NCBI RefSeq assembly: GCF_036898095.1
Contig: NC_090729.1
Location: 78,885,914-78,949,913 of the forward strand
Direction of reading: 5' to 3'
DNA length: 64,000 nt
From: Palaemon carinicauda
Taxonomy: Eukaryota > Arthropoda > Malacostraca > Decapoda > Palaemonidae
The position numbers were made by a program, and so were the translations under genes. Below are positions 8,963 through 22,557 of this stretch, piece by piece. The stretch's first letter is position 1, and every line of letters begins with the position of its first letter. Under the pieces are notes generated by a model. That model was not told the DNA's origin. It saw only the letters and a list, made by a program, of their open reading frames with translations, and made no database searches.

Positions 8963-11900
8963 GTCGAGGCGGCAACGTCTTTTTATCAAGGTAAGGTGTC
9001 TGCAAGAGAACCTCATATCCTTATAATCCTTACCCAGCCTTCAATCTTCCTTCTTTATGACATCCCATCCATTCCCTTTATCCTTAACGAAAGATCCTAA
9101 CCGCAAAACTTTATCAATTTTATCCCATCCTTACATCCCAACCATGTGTGCCATCTGCTCCTAACCTAATAACCTCACCCTGTGACAGTGTTAATTTCCA
9201 TGCGATAATATTCTTGGATTTTATTTGTTTAAAAGTTAAAACCAAACGACTTCATCATGTTCTCAGCCTGTAGAAATAAATTGTGTAAGTGATCCGTCAA
9301 TAACTTAATTTATTTTCCCTTTTCAGGGAATGAGATTCTTTGCTGAAGTCGTCCACGGTCTCTCCAACCCACATGAAGCACAATCCTTGCGGTTTAAATC
9401 ACCAAGAATATCTTTCCCCGTTGTGCTCCCTTTTTTATTCAAGTTCAGTGAAATAGGATTGCTGTAAATAGATCTGTTGTTGGTATTTATTGTCTTAATG
9501 GTGGGTGGGGACCTTAACCTCCTTTTTATTGTTCTTTTGTTCATGCCAGGAGTTCTTAACCAAGGCCGGACTCACACGGCGTAACAAACTGGTGACTTTG
9601 ACAGGATTCGTTAAGATAGTCATTTAAAAATATTGTGATTAAAGTAAAAATTCCACCTTTCCTGTCTTTAACGACGAGACGAACCTTAATTTCCTTTTAA
9701 AGTAAATTCTATTATCACTGGAGGTAGAACCATGGAAGAAAAAAAGCCAAAATATTTTATATTTACTGCTAATATCGTGTGTTTATTGTCCGTTCGTTAG
9801 CACAGCCAAAACCTCTCTTTTTAAAACACTCGGTAAGTATCAGTTGCGTTTAACAGAATAGCCAACCGTTTGTGACGAATTTGCATTTTGTTCATTTTTA
9901 GCAGAAGTTATCACAGTGATTAACATTTATCAAATATATTGTGGATTAAGTGCATGTTTTATTTTGTGTTGAAAAATAAGTAAAGTTTAAGAAATTTTAC
10001 GAAAATGTACAATGAAACAGGCTGGTCTCATATCGAAACTCCTGGCTTACGTTTCACGTAAACGTTGTACGGCAGTGAGGGCACATTGCACAATTTGTGT
10101 TGGGTAACAGTAAAGAAGCATTGCATCCTTTGTTATTTCGTGTTTTTGTAATATTTTGTGGTTTGTTATTGTGAATTTATGTAATATTTTGTGAGATATT
10201 TATTATGTACATGATTTTAAAGGGATAATTCTCGTACGATTATGTTAAAATTGTTAAACTAGCATTGAAGGATTTTGAATATCACATTCAATTCCATTTT
10301 TCAGTAAGTATACGATCATTCAGATAAAATATCTTGGAGCTGTAATAGCTTAAATTCACTTTTGTTGAAGGGATATTTGTACAGGGGTTGATTATTCTTT
10401 GCAAGGCAATACGTAAGCTCAGTGACATTGTTTGATTTTATTCAATCTATTATACTTTAGGTATAAATACAAACTTAGCTTTAAGCCACAGAGTTATAAG
10501 TGATGGTGTTGCAGGGACGCACCCGCACATTTTTATAAACCCATTACTACTACATGTCTGGCGTACAGGAACACCCATTGCTGATTCCTATTTTATGTCT
10601 AGTGTACAGGATCACCATTCACTGTGATTCCATTTTTTATGTCTAGCGTACAGGAACACCCATCACTTTGATTCCTATTTTATGTCTAGTGTAGAGGATC
10701 ACCCATTGCTGTGATTCCATTTTTTATATCTAGTGTACAGAAACACCCATCGCTGTGATTCCAATTTTGTCTTCTCTATAGAATCACCCATCACTGTGAT
10801 TCAATTTTTATGTCTTTCGTACAGTATCACCCATTGCTGTGATTCTTATTTTATCTCTAGTGAATAGGATCACCCATTGGTATAATTCCATTGTTTTTAG
10901 TGTGCATAATCACCTATTTCTGTGATCCCTGATGATATTTTGTTGCTCATTGTTTTGGAAACCTTACAATGAGACAAACTACGTGCCCACACATTGGCGT
11001 GATCCCTGTTTTTCTAGGTACTGTTTAATTCTTTGAGAGGCTTTCCTTTTAGTGATAGTTCTTTTCTGAAAGGTATTTTTACAGCCACCGTGTACTGTGC
11101 CCAGCTCCATCTTTATCATTTCTTCTGTGTAATTTCTTGCACGGTTAACTCTCTAACTTGAGCTGTTGAGTTTGGTCTGGTCGCTGTCTCTATAGGGAAC
11201 TGGCAAAATAACTTCCACTGAGTTTGTGGGCTTGGCAGAACGAAAAGGCTATGAGGGAGACGCATTGTGAAGGTATGAGCGAGAACTCATGATTGAGGCC
11301 AAGGCCTGGAGAAGAGTCGTGCAAGAAAAGATGTGGGATGATAGAGAAAGAGCGAGAGTGCATGAATTAAAGATGTGGGGAATGAGTATTCAATTAGCCC
11401 AGCTAATTAACTCTTAACCCCAACCCAATAGTGCCAAAGTCCAGCAGGACTATTGCAGTAAGGTTTGGTGCATTGAAGGAGTCACCAAAGACCTCCCTAT
11501 AGTAGAGCTGAAGGTAACCACGTCTCAAGTCAGCAAAGGGTGCAAACAAGAGACAGTGAGCAATGTCACACATGAGGGCTATAACTTGCTCTTGGGTCAA
11601 GACCTCCTGAAAGGCATACAGTGCGTGCCCATCAGGTGCATGAAGGCTGCCAAGCTGGAGCCCAAAACTGTGAGGATGCAACCTGCAGAGGAAAACGAAT
11701 GGCTAGGTAACATTGACCTTGGTGAGATAGCTTGGTTAAGTGAGGAGGGCCAGGAATCTTCCCTCCCAGCAACGAGTCTAAGCTCCATACCCGAGAATTC
11801 TCTCCAGATGAACTTGTGCTGCTTTCCAACACTGGTGATAGGGGTACCTCAAAAACCAGGCCAGAGCTCTAAGAGGGTGCCAAAAAGGGAGTACCAATTA

Positions 11901-12361
11901 GCCCTAAGACCCTAAAGAGCTAGACAGAGTTCGTCAGATTCTAGCTGTTGGATGAGATGCTGGAAAACTCCTGGGAAGCCGCCTACTTGAACGAAGTGGA
12001 AATTAATAATCTCTCTAACGAGGACTTCTTGCTAAAGGATGAGGTACCTTCAAAATCTGTCAAGGTTCCCACGATCCTGCTGAGGTTATGAGCTAGCAAG
12101 TAGTTGTCAACTGTTACCCCCGGTTGTAGGTGCTAGGCATGGCCCTTGAGGGACTTGGAGGACAATTTGGTATGAAGTGTACTACCCAGCTGATGCAGCG
12201 TCAGTTCTGGACAGGCTTGCAAACAATTGTTAAGGCGTAGGTAGCCTACTGCCATCCTTGCCAAGTCACCAGCAACTCAAAGCAGGTAGTGTCGAAGGAA
12301 TCTCTCCAAATCATCCCATCCAAAAGTATTCCCTTCCCTGATGTGTGGGTGGAATATCTAA
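8963..12361 (+). repeat. Array unit 3
   Basis: 3399 bp. It shares PBS variant TGGTGAC with unit 1 and GGTTTAAATC with unit 4. Private changes include CCCACATGAAG in the LTR and ACTGGTGAT in the protease piece. The protease frame ends at 11915. Confidence 0.97.
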
Positions 12362-15300
12362 GTCGAGGCGGCAACGTCTTTTTATCAAGGTAAGGTGTCT
12401 GCAAGAGAACCTCATATCCTTATAATCCTTACCCAGCCTTCAATCTTCCTTCTTTATGACATCCCATCCTTTCCCTTTATCCTTAACGAAAGATCCTAAC
12501 CGCGAAACTTTATTAATTTTATCCCATCCTTACATCCCAACCATGTGTGCCATCTGCTCCTAACCTAATAACCTCACCCTGTGACAGTGTTAATTTCCAT
12601 GCGATAATGTTCTTGGATTTTATTTGTTTAAAAGTTAAAACCACACGACTTCATCGTGTTCTCAGCCTGTAGAAATAAATTGTGTAAGTGATCCGTCAAT
12701 AACTTAATTTATTTTCCCTTTTCAGGGAATGAGATTCTTTGCTGAAGTCGTCCACGGTCTCTCCAACCCACGTGAAGCACAATCCTTGCGGTTTAAATCA
12801 CCAAGAATATCTTTCCCCGTTGTGCTCCCTTTTTTATTCAAGTTCAGTGAAATAGGATTGCTGTAAATAGATCTGTTGTTGGTATTTATTGTCTTAATGG
12901 TGGGTGGGGACCTTAACCTCCTTTTTATTGTTCTTTTGTTCATGCCAGGAGTTCTTAACCAAGGCCGGACTCACACGGCGTAACAAACTGGCGACTTTGA
13001 CAGGATTCGTTAAGATAGTCATTTAAAAATATTGTGATTAAAGTAAAAATTCCACCTTTCCTGTCTTTAACGACGAGACGAACCTTAATTTCCTTTTAAA
13101 GTAAATTCTATTATCACTGGAGTTAAAACCATGGAAGAAAAAAAGCCAAAACATTTTATATTTACTGCTAATATCGTGTGTTTATTGTCCGTTCGTTAGC
13201 ACAGCCAAAACCTCTCTTTTTAAAACACTCGGTAAGTATCAGTTGCGTTTAACAGAATAGCCAACCGTTTGTGACGAATTTGCATTTTGTTCATTTTTAG
13301 CAGAAGTTATCACAGTGATTAACATTTATCAAATATATTGTGGATTAAGTGCATGTTTTATTTTGTGTTGAAAAATAAGTAAAGTTTAAGAAATTTTACG
13401 AAAATGTACAATGAAACAGGCTGGTCTCATATCGAAACTCCTGGCTTACGTTTCACGTAAACGTTGTACGGCAGTGAGGGCACATTGCACGATTTATGTT
13501 GGGTAACAGTAAAGAAGCATTGCATCCTTTGTTATTTCGTGTTTTTGTAATATTTGGTGGTTTGTTATTGTGAATTTATATAATATTTTGTGAGATATTT
13601 ATTATGTACATGATTTTAAAGGGATAACTCTCGTACGATTATGTTAAAATTGTTAAACTAGCATTGAAGGATTTTGAATATCACATTCAATTCCATTTTT
13701 CAGTAAGTATACGATCATTCAGATAAAATATCTTGGAGCTGTAATAGCTTAAATTCACTTTTGTTGAAGGGATATTTGTACAGGGGTTGATTATTCTTTG
13801 CAAGGCAATACGTAAGCTCAGTGACATTGTTTGATTTTATTCAATCTATTATACTTTAGGTATAAATACAAACTTTGCTTTAAGCCACAGAGTTATAAGT
13901 GATGGTGTTGCAGGGACGCACCCGCACATTTTTATAAACCCATTACTACTACATGTCTGGCGTACAGGAACACCCATTGCTGATTCCTATTTTATGTCTA
14001 GTGTACAGGATCACCAATCACTGTGATTCCATTTTTTATGTCTAGCGTACAGGAACACCCATCACTTTGATTCCTATTTTATGTCTAGTGTAGAGGATCA
14101 CCCATTGCTGTGATTCCATTTTTTATATCTAGTGTACAGAAACACCCATCGCTGTGATTCCAATTTTGTCTTCTCTATAGAATCACCCATCACTGTGATT
14201 CAATTTTTATATCTTTCGTACAGTATCACCCATTGCTGTGATTCCTATTTTATCTCTAGTGAATAGGATCACCCATTGGTATAATTCCATTGTTTTTAGT
14301 GTGCATAATCACCTATTTCTGTGATCCCTGATGAAATTTTGTTGCTCATTGTTTTGGAAACCTTACAATGAGACAAACTATGTGCCCACACATTGGCGTG
14401 ATCCCTGTTTTTCTAGGTACTGTTTAATTCTTTGATAGGCTTTCCTTTTAGTGATAGTTCTTTTCTGAAAGGTATTTTTTACAGCCACCGTGTACTGTGC
14501 CCAGCTCCATCTTTATCATTTCTTCTGTGTAATTTCTTGCACGGTTAACACTCTAACTTGAGCTGTTGAGTTTGGTCTGGTCGCTGTCTCTATAGGGAAC
14601 TGGCAAAATAACTTCCACTGAGTTTGTGGGCTTGGCAGAACGAAAAGGCTATGAGGGAGACGCATTGTGAAGGTATGAGCGAGAACTCATGATTGAGGCC
14701 AAGGCCTGGAGAAGAGTCGTGCAAGAAAAGATGTGGGATGATAGAGAAAGAGCGAGAGTGCATGAATTAAAGATGTGGGGAATGAGTATTCAATTAGCCC
14801 AGCTAATTAATTCTTAACCCCAACCCAATAGTGCCAAAGTCCAGCAGGACTATTGCAGTAAGGTTTGGTGCATTGAAGGAGTCACCAAAGACCTCCCTAT
14901 AGTAGAGCTGAAGGTAACCACGTCTCAGGTCAGCAAAGGGTGCAAACAAGAGACAGTGAGCAATGTCACACATGAGGGCTACAACTTGCTCTTGGGTCAA
15001 GACCTCCTGAAAGGCATACAGTGCGTGCCCATCAGGTGCATGAAGGCTGCCAAGCTGGAGCCCAAAACTGTGAGGATGCAACCTGCAGAGGAAAACGAAT
15101 GGCTAGGTAACATTGACCTTGGTGAGATAGCTTGGTTAAGTGAGGAGGGCCAGGAATCTTCCCTCCCAGCAACGAGTCTAAGCTCCATACCCGAGAATTC
15201 TCTCCAGATGAACTTGTGCTGCTTACCAAAACTGGCGATAGGGGTACCTCAAAAACCAGGCCAGAGCTCTAAGAGGGTGCCAAAAAGGAAGTACCAATTA

Positions 15301-15761
15301 GCCCTAAGACCCTAAAGAGCTAGACAGAGTTCGTCAGATTCTAGCTGTTGGATGAGATGCTGGAAAACTCCTGGGAAGCCGCCTACTTGAACGAAGTGGA
15401 AATTAATAATCTCTCTAACGAGGACTTCTTGCTAAAGGATGAGGTACCTTCAAAATCTGTCAAGGTTCCCACGATCCTGCTGAGGTTATGAGCTAGCAAG
15501 TAGTTGTCAACTGTTACCCCCGGTTGTAGGTGCTAGGCATGGCCCTTGAGGGACTTGGAGGACAATTTGGTATGAAGTGTACTACCCAGCTGATGCAGCG
15601 TCAGTTCTGGACAGGCTTGCAAACAATTGTTAAGGCGTAGGTAGCCTACTGCCATCCTTGCCAAGTCACCAGCAACTCAAAGCAGGTAGTGTCGAAGGAA
15701 TCTCTCCAAATCATCCCATCCAAAAGTATTCCCTTCCCTGATGTGTGGGTGGAATATCTAA
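12362..15761 (+). repeat. Array unit 4
   Basis: 3400 bp, the longest copy, owing to one extra T in GGTATTTTTTACAGCC. It has the TACCAAAACTGG protease variant also seen in units 1, 15 and 16. The protease frame ends at 15315. Confidence 0.97.
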
Positions 15762-18700
15762 GTCGAGGCGGCAACGTCTTTTTATCAAGGTAAGGTGTCT
15801 GCAAGAGAACCTCATATCCTTATAATCCTTACCCAGCCTTCAATCTTCCTTCTTTATGACATCCCATCCATTCCCTTTATCCTTAACGAAAGATCCTAAC
15901 CGCGAAACTTTATTAATTTTATCCCATCCTTACATCCCAACCATGTGTGCCATCTGCTCCTAACCTAATAACCTCACCCTGTGACAGTGTTAATTTCCAT
16001 GCGATAATGTTCTTGAATTTTATTTGTTTAAAAGTTAAAACCACACGACTTCATCATGTTCTCAGCCTGTAGAAATAAATTGTGTAAGTGATCCGTCAAT
16101 AACTTAATTTATTTTCCCTTTTCAGGGAATGAGATTCTTTGCTGAAGTCGTCCACGGTCTCTCCAACCCACGTGAAGCACAATCCTTGCGGCTTAAATCA
16201 CCAAGAATATCTTTCCCCGTTGTGCTCCCTTTTTTATTCAAGTTCAGTGAAATAGGATTGCTGTAAATAGATCTGTTGTTGGTATTTATTGTCTTAATGG
16301 TGGGTGGGGACCTTAACCTCCTTTTTATTGTTCTTTTGTTCATGCCAGGAGTTCTTAACCAAGGCCGGACTCACACGGCGTAACAAACTGGCGACTTTGA
16401 CAGGATTCGTTAAGATAGTCATTTAAAAATATTGTGATTAAAGTAAAAATTCCACCTTTCCTGTCTTTAACGACGAGACGAACCTTAATTTCCTTTTAAA
16501 GTAAATTCTATTATCACTGGAGTTAGAACCATGGAAGAAAAAAAGCCAAAACATTTTATATTTGCTGCTAATATCGTGTGTTTATTGTCCGTTCGTTAGC
16601 ACAGCCAAAACCTCTCTTTTTAAAACACTCGGTAAGTATCAGTTGCGTTTAACAGAATAGCCAACCGTTTGTGACGAATTTGCATTTTGTTCATTTTTAG
16701 CAGAAGTTATCACAGTGATTAACATTTATCAAATATATTGTGGATTAAGTGCATGTTTTATTTTGTGTTGAAAAATAAGTAAAGTTTAAGAAATTTTACG
16801 AAAATGTACAATGAAACAGGCTGGTCTCATATCAAAACTCCTGGCTTACGTTTCACGTAAACGTTGTACGGCAGTGAGGGCACATTGCACGATTTATGTT
16901 GGGTAACAGTAAAGAAGCATTGCATCCTTTGTTATTTCGTGTTTTTGTAATATTTGGTGGTTTGTTATTGTGAATTTATGTAATATTTTGTGAGATATTT
17001 ATTATGTACATGATTTTAAAGGGATAATTCTCGTACGATTATGTTAAAATTGTTAAACTAGCATTGAAGGATTTTGAATATCACATTCAATTCCATTTTT
17101 CAGTAAGTATACGATCATTCAGATAAAATATCTTGGAGCTGTAATAGCTTAAATTCACTTTTGTTGAAGGGATATTTGTACAGGGGTTGATTATTCTTTG
17201 CAAGGCAATACGTAAGCTCAGTGACATTGTTTGATTTTATTCAATCTATTATACTTTAGGTATAAATACAAACTTTGCTTTAAGCCACAGAGTTATAAGT
17301 GATGGTGTTGCAGGGACGCACCCGCACATTTTTATAAACCCATTACTACTACATGTCTGGCGTACAGGAACACCCATTGCTGATTCCTATTTTATGTCTA
17401 GTGTACAGGATCACCAATCACTGTGATTCCATTTTTTATGTCTAGCGTACAGGAACACCCATCACTTTGATTCCTATTTTATGTCTAGTGTAGAGGATCA
17501 CCCATTGCTGTGATTCCATTTTTTATATCTAGTGTACAGAAACACCCATCGCTGTGATTCCAATTTTGTCTTCTCTATAGAATCACCCATCACTGTGATT
17601 CAATTTTTATGTCTTTCGTACAGTATCACCCATTGCTGTGATTCCTATTTTATCTCTAGTGAATAGGATCACCCATTGGTATAATTCCATTGTTTTTAGT
17701 GTGCATAATCACCTATTTCTGTGATCCCTGATGAAATTTTGTTGCTCATTGTTTTGGAAACCTTACAAAGAGACAAACTACGTGCCCACACATTGGCGTG
17801 ATCCCTGTTTTTCTAGGTACTGTTTAATTCTTTGAGAGGCTTTCCTTTTAGTGATAGTTCTTTTCTGAAAGGTATTTTTACAGCCACCGTGTACTGTGCC
17901 CAGCTCCATCTTTATCATTTCTTCTGTGTAATTTCTTGCACGGTTAACACTCTAACTTGAGCTGTTGAGTTTGGTCTGGTCGCTGTCTCTATAGGGAACT
18001 GGCAAAATAACTTCCACTGAGTTTGTGGGCTTGGCAGAACGAAAAGGCTATGAGGGAGACGCATTGTGAAGGTATGAGCGAGAACTCATGATTGAGGCCA
18101 AGGCCTGGAGAAGAGTCGTGCAAGAAAAGATGTGGGATGATAGAGAAAGAGCGAGAGTGCATGAATTAAAGATGTGGGGAATGAGTATTCAATTAGCCCA
18201 GCTAATTAACTCTTAACCCCAACCCAATAGTGCCAAAGTCCAGCAGGACTATTGCAGTAAGGTTTGGTGCATTGAAGGAGTCACCAAAGACCTCCCTATA
18301 GTAGAGCTGAAGGTAACCACGTCTCAGGTCAGCAAAGGGTGCAAACAAGAGACAGTGAGCAATGTCACACATGAGGGCTACAACTTGCTCTTGGGTCAAG
18401 ACCTCCTGAAAGGCATACAGTGCGTGCCCATCAGGTGCATGAAGGCTGCCAAGCTGGAGCCCAAAACTGTGAGGATGCAACCTGCAGAGGAAAACGAATG
18501 GCTAGGTAACATTGACCTTGGTGAGATAGCTTGGTTAAGTGAGGAGGGCCAGGAATCTTCCCTCCCAGCAACGAGTCTAAGCTCCATACCCGAGAATTCT
18601 CTCCAGATGAACTTGTGCTGCTTTCCAACACTGGCGATAGGGGTACCTCAAAAACCAGGCCAGAGCTCTAAGAGGGTGCCAAAAAGGAAGTACCAATTAG

Positions 18701-19160
18701 CCCTAAGACCCTAAAGAGCTAGACAGAGTTCGTCAGATTCTAGCTGTTGGATGAGATGCTGGAAAACTCCTGGGAAGCCGCCTACTTGAACGAAGTGGAA
18801 ATTAATAATCTCTCTAACGAGGACTTCTTGCTAAAGGATGAGGTACCTTCAAAATCTGTCAAGGTTCCCACGATCCTGCTGAGGTTATGAGCTAGCAAGT
18901 AGTTGTCAACTGTTACCCCCGGTTGTAGGTGCTAGGCATGGCCCTTGAGGGACTTGGAGGACAATTTGGTATGAAGTGTACTACCCAGCTGATGCAGCGT
19001 CAGTTCTGGACAGGCTTGCAAACAATTGTTAAGGCGTAGGTAGCCTACTGCCATCCTTGCCAAGTCACCAGCAACTCAAAGCAGGTAGTGTCGAAGGAAT
19101 CTCTCCAAATCATCCCATCCAAAAGTATTCCCTTCCCTGATGTGTGGGTGGAATATCTAA
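15762..19160 (+). repeat. Array unit 5
   Basis: 3399 bp. It is the first copy with TTGCTGCT in the leader ORF, which all later units keep. It shares TATCAAAACTCC with units 6 and 8. The protease frame ends at 18714. Confidence 0.97.
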
Positions 19161-22100
19161 GTCGAGGCGGCAACGTCTTTTTATCAAGGTAAGGTGTCTG
19201 CAAGAGAACCTCATATCCTTATAATCCTTACCCAGCCTTCAATCTTCCTTCTTTATGACATCCCATCCATTCCCTTTATCCTTAACGAAAGATCCTAACC
19301 GCAAACTTTATTAATTTTATCCCATCCTTACATCCCAACCATGTGTGCCATCTGCTCCTAACCTAATAACCTCACCCTGTGACAGTGTTAATTTCCATGC
19401 GATAATGTTCTTGGATTTTATTTGTTTAAAAGTTAAAACCACACGACTTCATCATGTTCTCAGCCTGTAGAAATAAATTGTGTAAGTGATCCGTCAATAA
19501 CTTAATTTATTTTCCCTTTTCAGGGAATGAGATTCTTTGCTGAAGTCGTCCACGGTCTCTCCAACCCACGTGAAGCACAATCCTTGCGGCTTAAATCACC
19601 AAGAATATCTTTCCCCGTTGTGCTCCCTTTTTTATTCAAGTTCAGTGAAATAGGATTGCTGTAAATAGATCTGTTGTTGGTATTTATTGTCTTAATGGTG
19701 GGTGGGGACCTTAACCTCCTTTTTATTGTTCTTTTGTTCATGCCAGGAGTTCTTAACCAAGGCCGGACTCACACGGCGTAACAAACTGGCGACTTTGACA
19801 GGATTCGTTAAGATAGTCATTTAAAAATATTGTGATTAAAGTAAAAATTCCACCTTTCCTGTCTTTAACGACGAGACGAACCTTAATTTCCTTTTAAAGT
19901 AAATTCTATTATCACTGGAGTTAGAACCATGGAAGAAAAAAAGCCAAAACATTTTATATTTGCTGCTAATATCGTGTGTTTATTGTCCGTTCGTTAGCAC
20001 AGCCAAAACCTCTCTTTTTAAAACACTCGGTAAGTATCAGTTGCGTTTAACAGAATAGCCAACCGTTTGTGACGAATTTGCATTTTGTTCATTTTTAGCA
20101 GAAGTTATCACAGTGATTAACATTTATCAAATATATTGTGGATTAAGTGCATGTTTTATTTTGTGTTGAAAAATAAGTAAAGTTTAAGAAATTTTACGAA
20201 AATGTACAATGAAACAGGCTGGTCTCATATCAAAACTCCTGGCTTACGTTTCACGTAAACGTTGTACGGCAGTGAGGGCACATTGCACAATTTGTGTTGG
20301 GTAACAGTAAAGAAGCATTGCATCCTTTGTTATTTCGTGTTTTTGTAATATTTGGTGGTTTGTTATTGTGAATTTATGTAATATTTTGTGAGATATTTAT
20401 TATGTACATGATTTTAAAGGGATAATTCTCGTACGATTATGTTAAAATTGTTAAACTAGCATTGAAGGATTTTGAATATCACATTCAATTCCATTTTTCA
20501 GTAAGTATACGATCATTCAGATAAAATATCTTGGAGCTGTAATAGCTTAAATTCACTTTTGTTGAAGGGATATTTGTACAGGGGTTGATTATTCTTTGCA
20601 AGGCAATACGTAAGCTCAGTGACATTGTTTGATTTTATTCAATCTATTATACTTTAGGTATAAATACAAACTTTGCTTTAAGCCACAGAGTTATAAGTGA
20701 TGGTGTTGCAGGGACGCACCCGCACATTTTTATAAACCCATTACTACTACATGTCTGGCGTACAGGAACACCCATTGCTGATTCCTATTTTATGTCTAGT
20801 GTACAGGATCACCAATCACTGTGATTCCATTTTTTATGTCTAGCGTACAGGAACACCCATCACTTTGATTCCTATTTTATGTCTAGTGTAGAGGATCACC
20901 CATTGCTGTGATTCCATTTTTTATATCTAGTGTACAGAAACACCCATCGCTGTGATTCCAATTTTGTCTTCTCTATAGAATCACCCATCACTGTGATTCA
21001 ATTTTTATGTCTTTCGTACAGTATCACCCATTGCTGTGATTCCTATTTTATCTCTAGTGAATAGGATCACCCATTGGTATAATTCCATTGTTTTTAGTGT
21101 GCATAATCACCTATTTCTGTGATCCCTGATGAAATTTTGTTGCTCATTGTTTTGGAAACCTTACAAAGAGACAAACTACGTGCCCACACATTGGCGTGAT
21201 CCCTGTTTTTCTAGGTACTGTTTAATTCTTTGAGAGGCTTTCCTTTTAGTGATAGTTCTTTTCTGAAAGGTATTTTTACAGCCACCGTGTACTGTGCCCA
21301 GCTCCATCTTTATCATTTCTTCTGTGTAATTTCTTGCACGGTTAACACTCTAACTTGAGCTGTTGAGTTTGGTCTGGTCGCTGTCTCTATAGGGAACTGG
21401 CAAAATAACTTCCACTGAGTTTGTGGGCTTGGCAGAACGAAAAGGCTATGAGGGAGACGCATTGTGAAGGTATGAGCGAGAACTCATGATTGAGGCCAAG
21501 GCCTGGAGAAGAGTCGTGCAAGAAAAGATGTGGGATGATAGAGAAAGAGCGAGAGTGCATGAATTAAAGATGTGGGGAATGAGTATTCAATTAGCCCAGC
21601 TAATTAACTCTTAACCCCAACCCAATAGTGCCAAAGTCCAGCAGGACTATTGCAGTAAGGTTTGGTGCATTGAAGGAGTCACCAAAGACCTCCCTATAGT
21701 AGAGCTGAAGGTAACCACGTCTCAGGTCAGCAAAGGGTGCAAACAAGAGACAGTGAGCAATGTCACACATGAGGGCTACAACTTGCTCTTGGGTCAAGAC
21801 CTCCTGAAAGGCATACAGTGCGTGCCCATCAGGTGCATGAAGGCTGCCAAGCTGGAGCCCAAAACTGTGAGGATGCAACCTGCAGAGGAAAACGAATGGC
21901 TAGGTAACATTGACCTTGGTGAGATAGCTTGGTTAAGTGAGGAGGGCCAGGAATCTTCCCTCCCAGCAACGAGTCTAAGCTCCATACCCGAGAATTCTCT
22001 CCAGATGAACTTGTGCTGCTTTCCAACACTGGGATAGGGGTACCTCAAAAACCAGGCCAGAGCTCTAAGAGGGTGCCAAAAAGGAAGTACCAATTAGCCC

Positions 22101-22557
22101 TAAGACCCTAAAGAGCTAGACAGAGTTCGTCAGATTCTAGCTGTTGGATGAGATGCTGGAAAACTCCTGGGAAGCCGCCTACTTGAACGAAGTGGAAATT
22201 AATAATCTCTCTAACGAGGACTTCTTGCTAAAGGATGAGGTACCTTCAAAATCTGTCAAGGTTCCCACGATCCTGCTGAGGTTATGAGCTAGCAAGTAGT
22301 TGTCAACTGTTACCCCCGGTTGTAGGTGCTAGGCATGGCCCTTGAGGGACTTGGAGGACAATTTGGTATGAAGTGTACTACCCAGCTGATGCAGTGTCAG
22401 TTCTGGACAGGCTTGCAAACAATTGTTAAGGCGTAGGTAGCCTACTGCCATCCTTGCCAAGTCACCAGCAACTCAAAGCAGGTAGTGTCGAAGGAATCTC
22501 TCCAAATCATCCCATCCAAAAGTATTCCCTTCCCTGATGTGTGGGTGGAATATCTAA
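19161..22557 (+). repeat. Array unit 6
   Basis: 3397 bp. It has a 1-bp deletion in the LTR (CCGCAAACTTT) and the 1-bp protease frameshift ACTGGGATAG shared with units 9, 13 and 14. The shortened protease frame ends at 22037. It is the first copy with GCAGTGTCAG in the integrase piece. Confidence 0.97.
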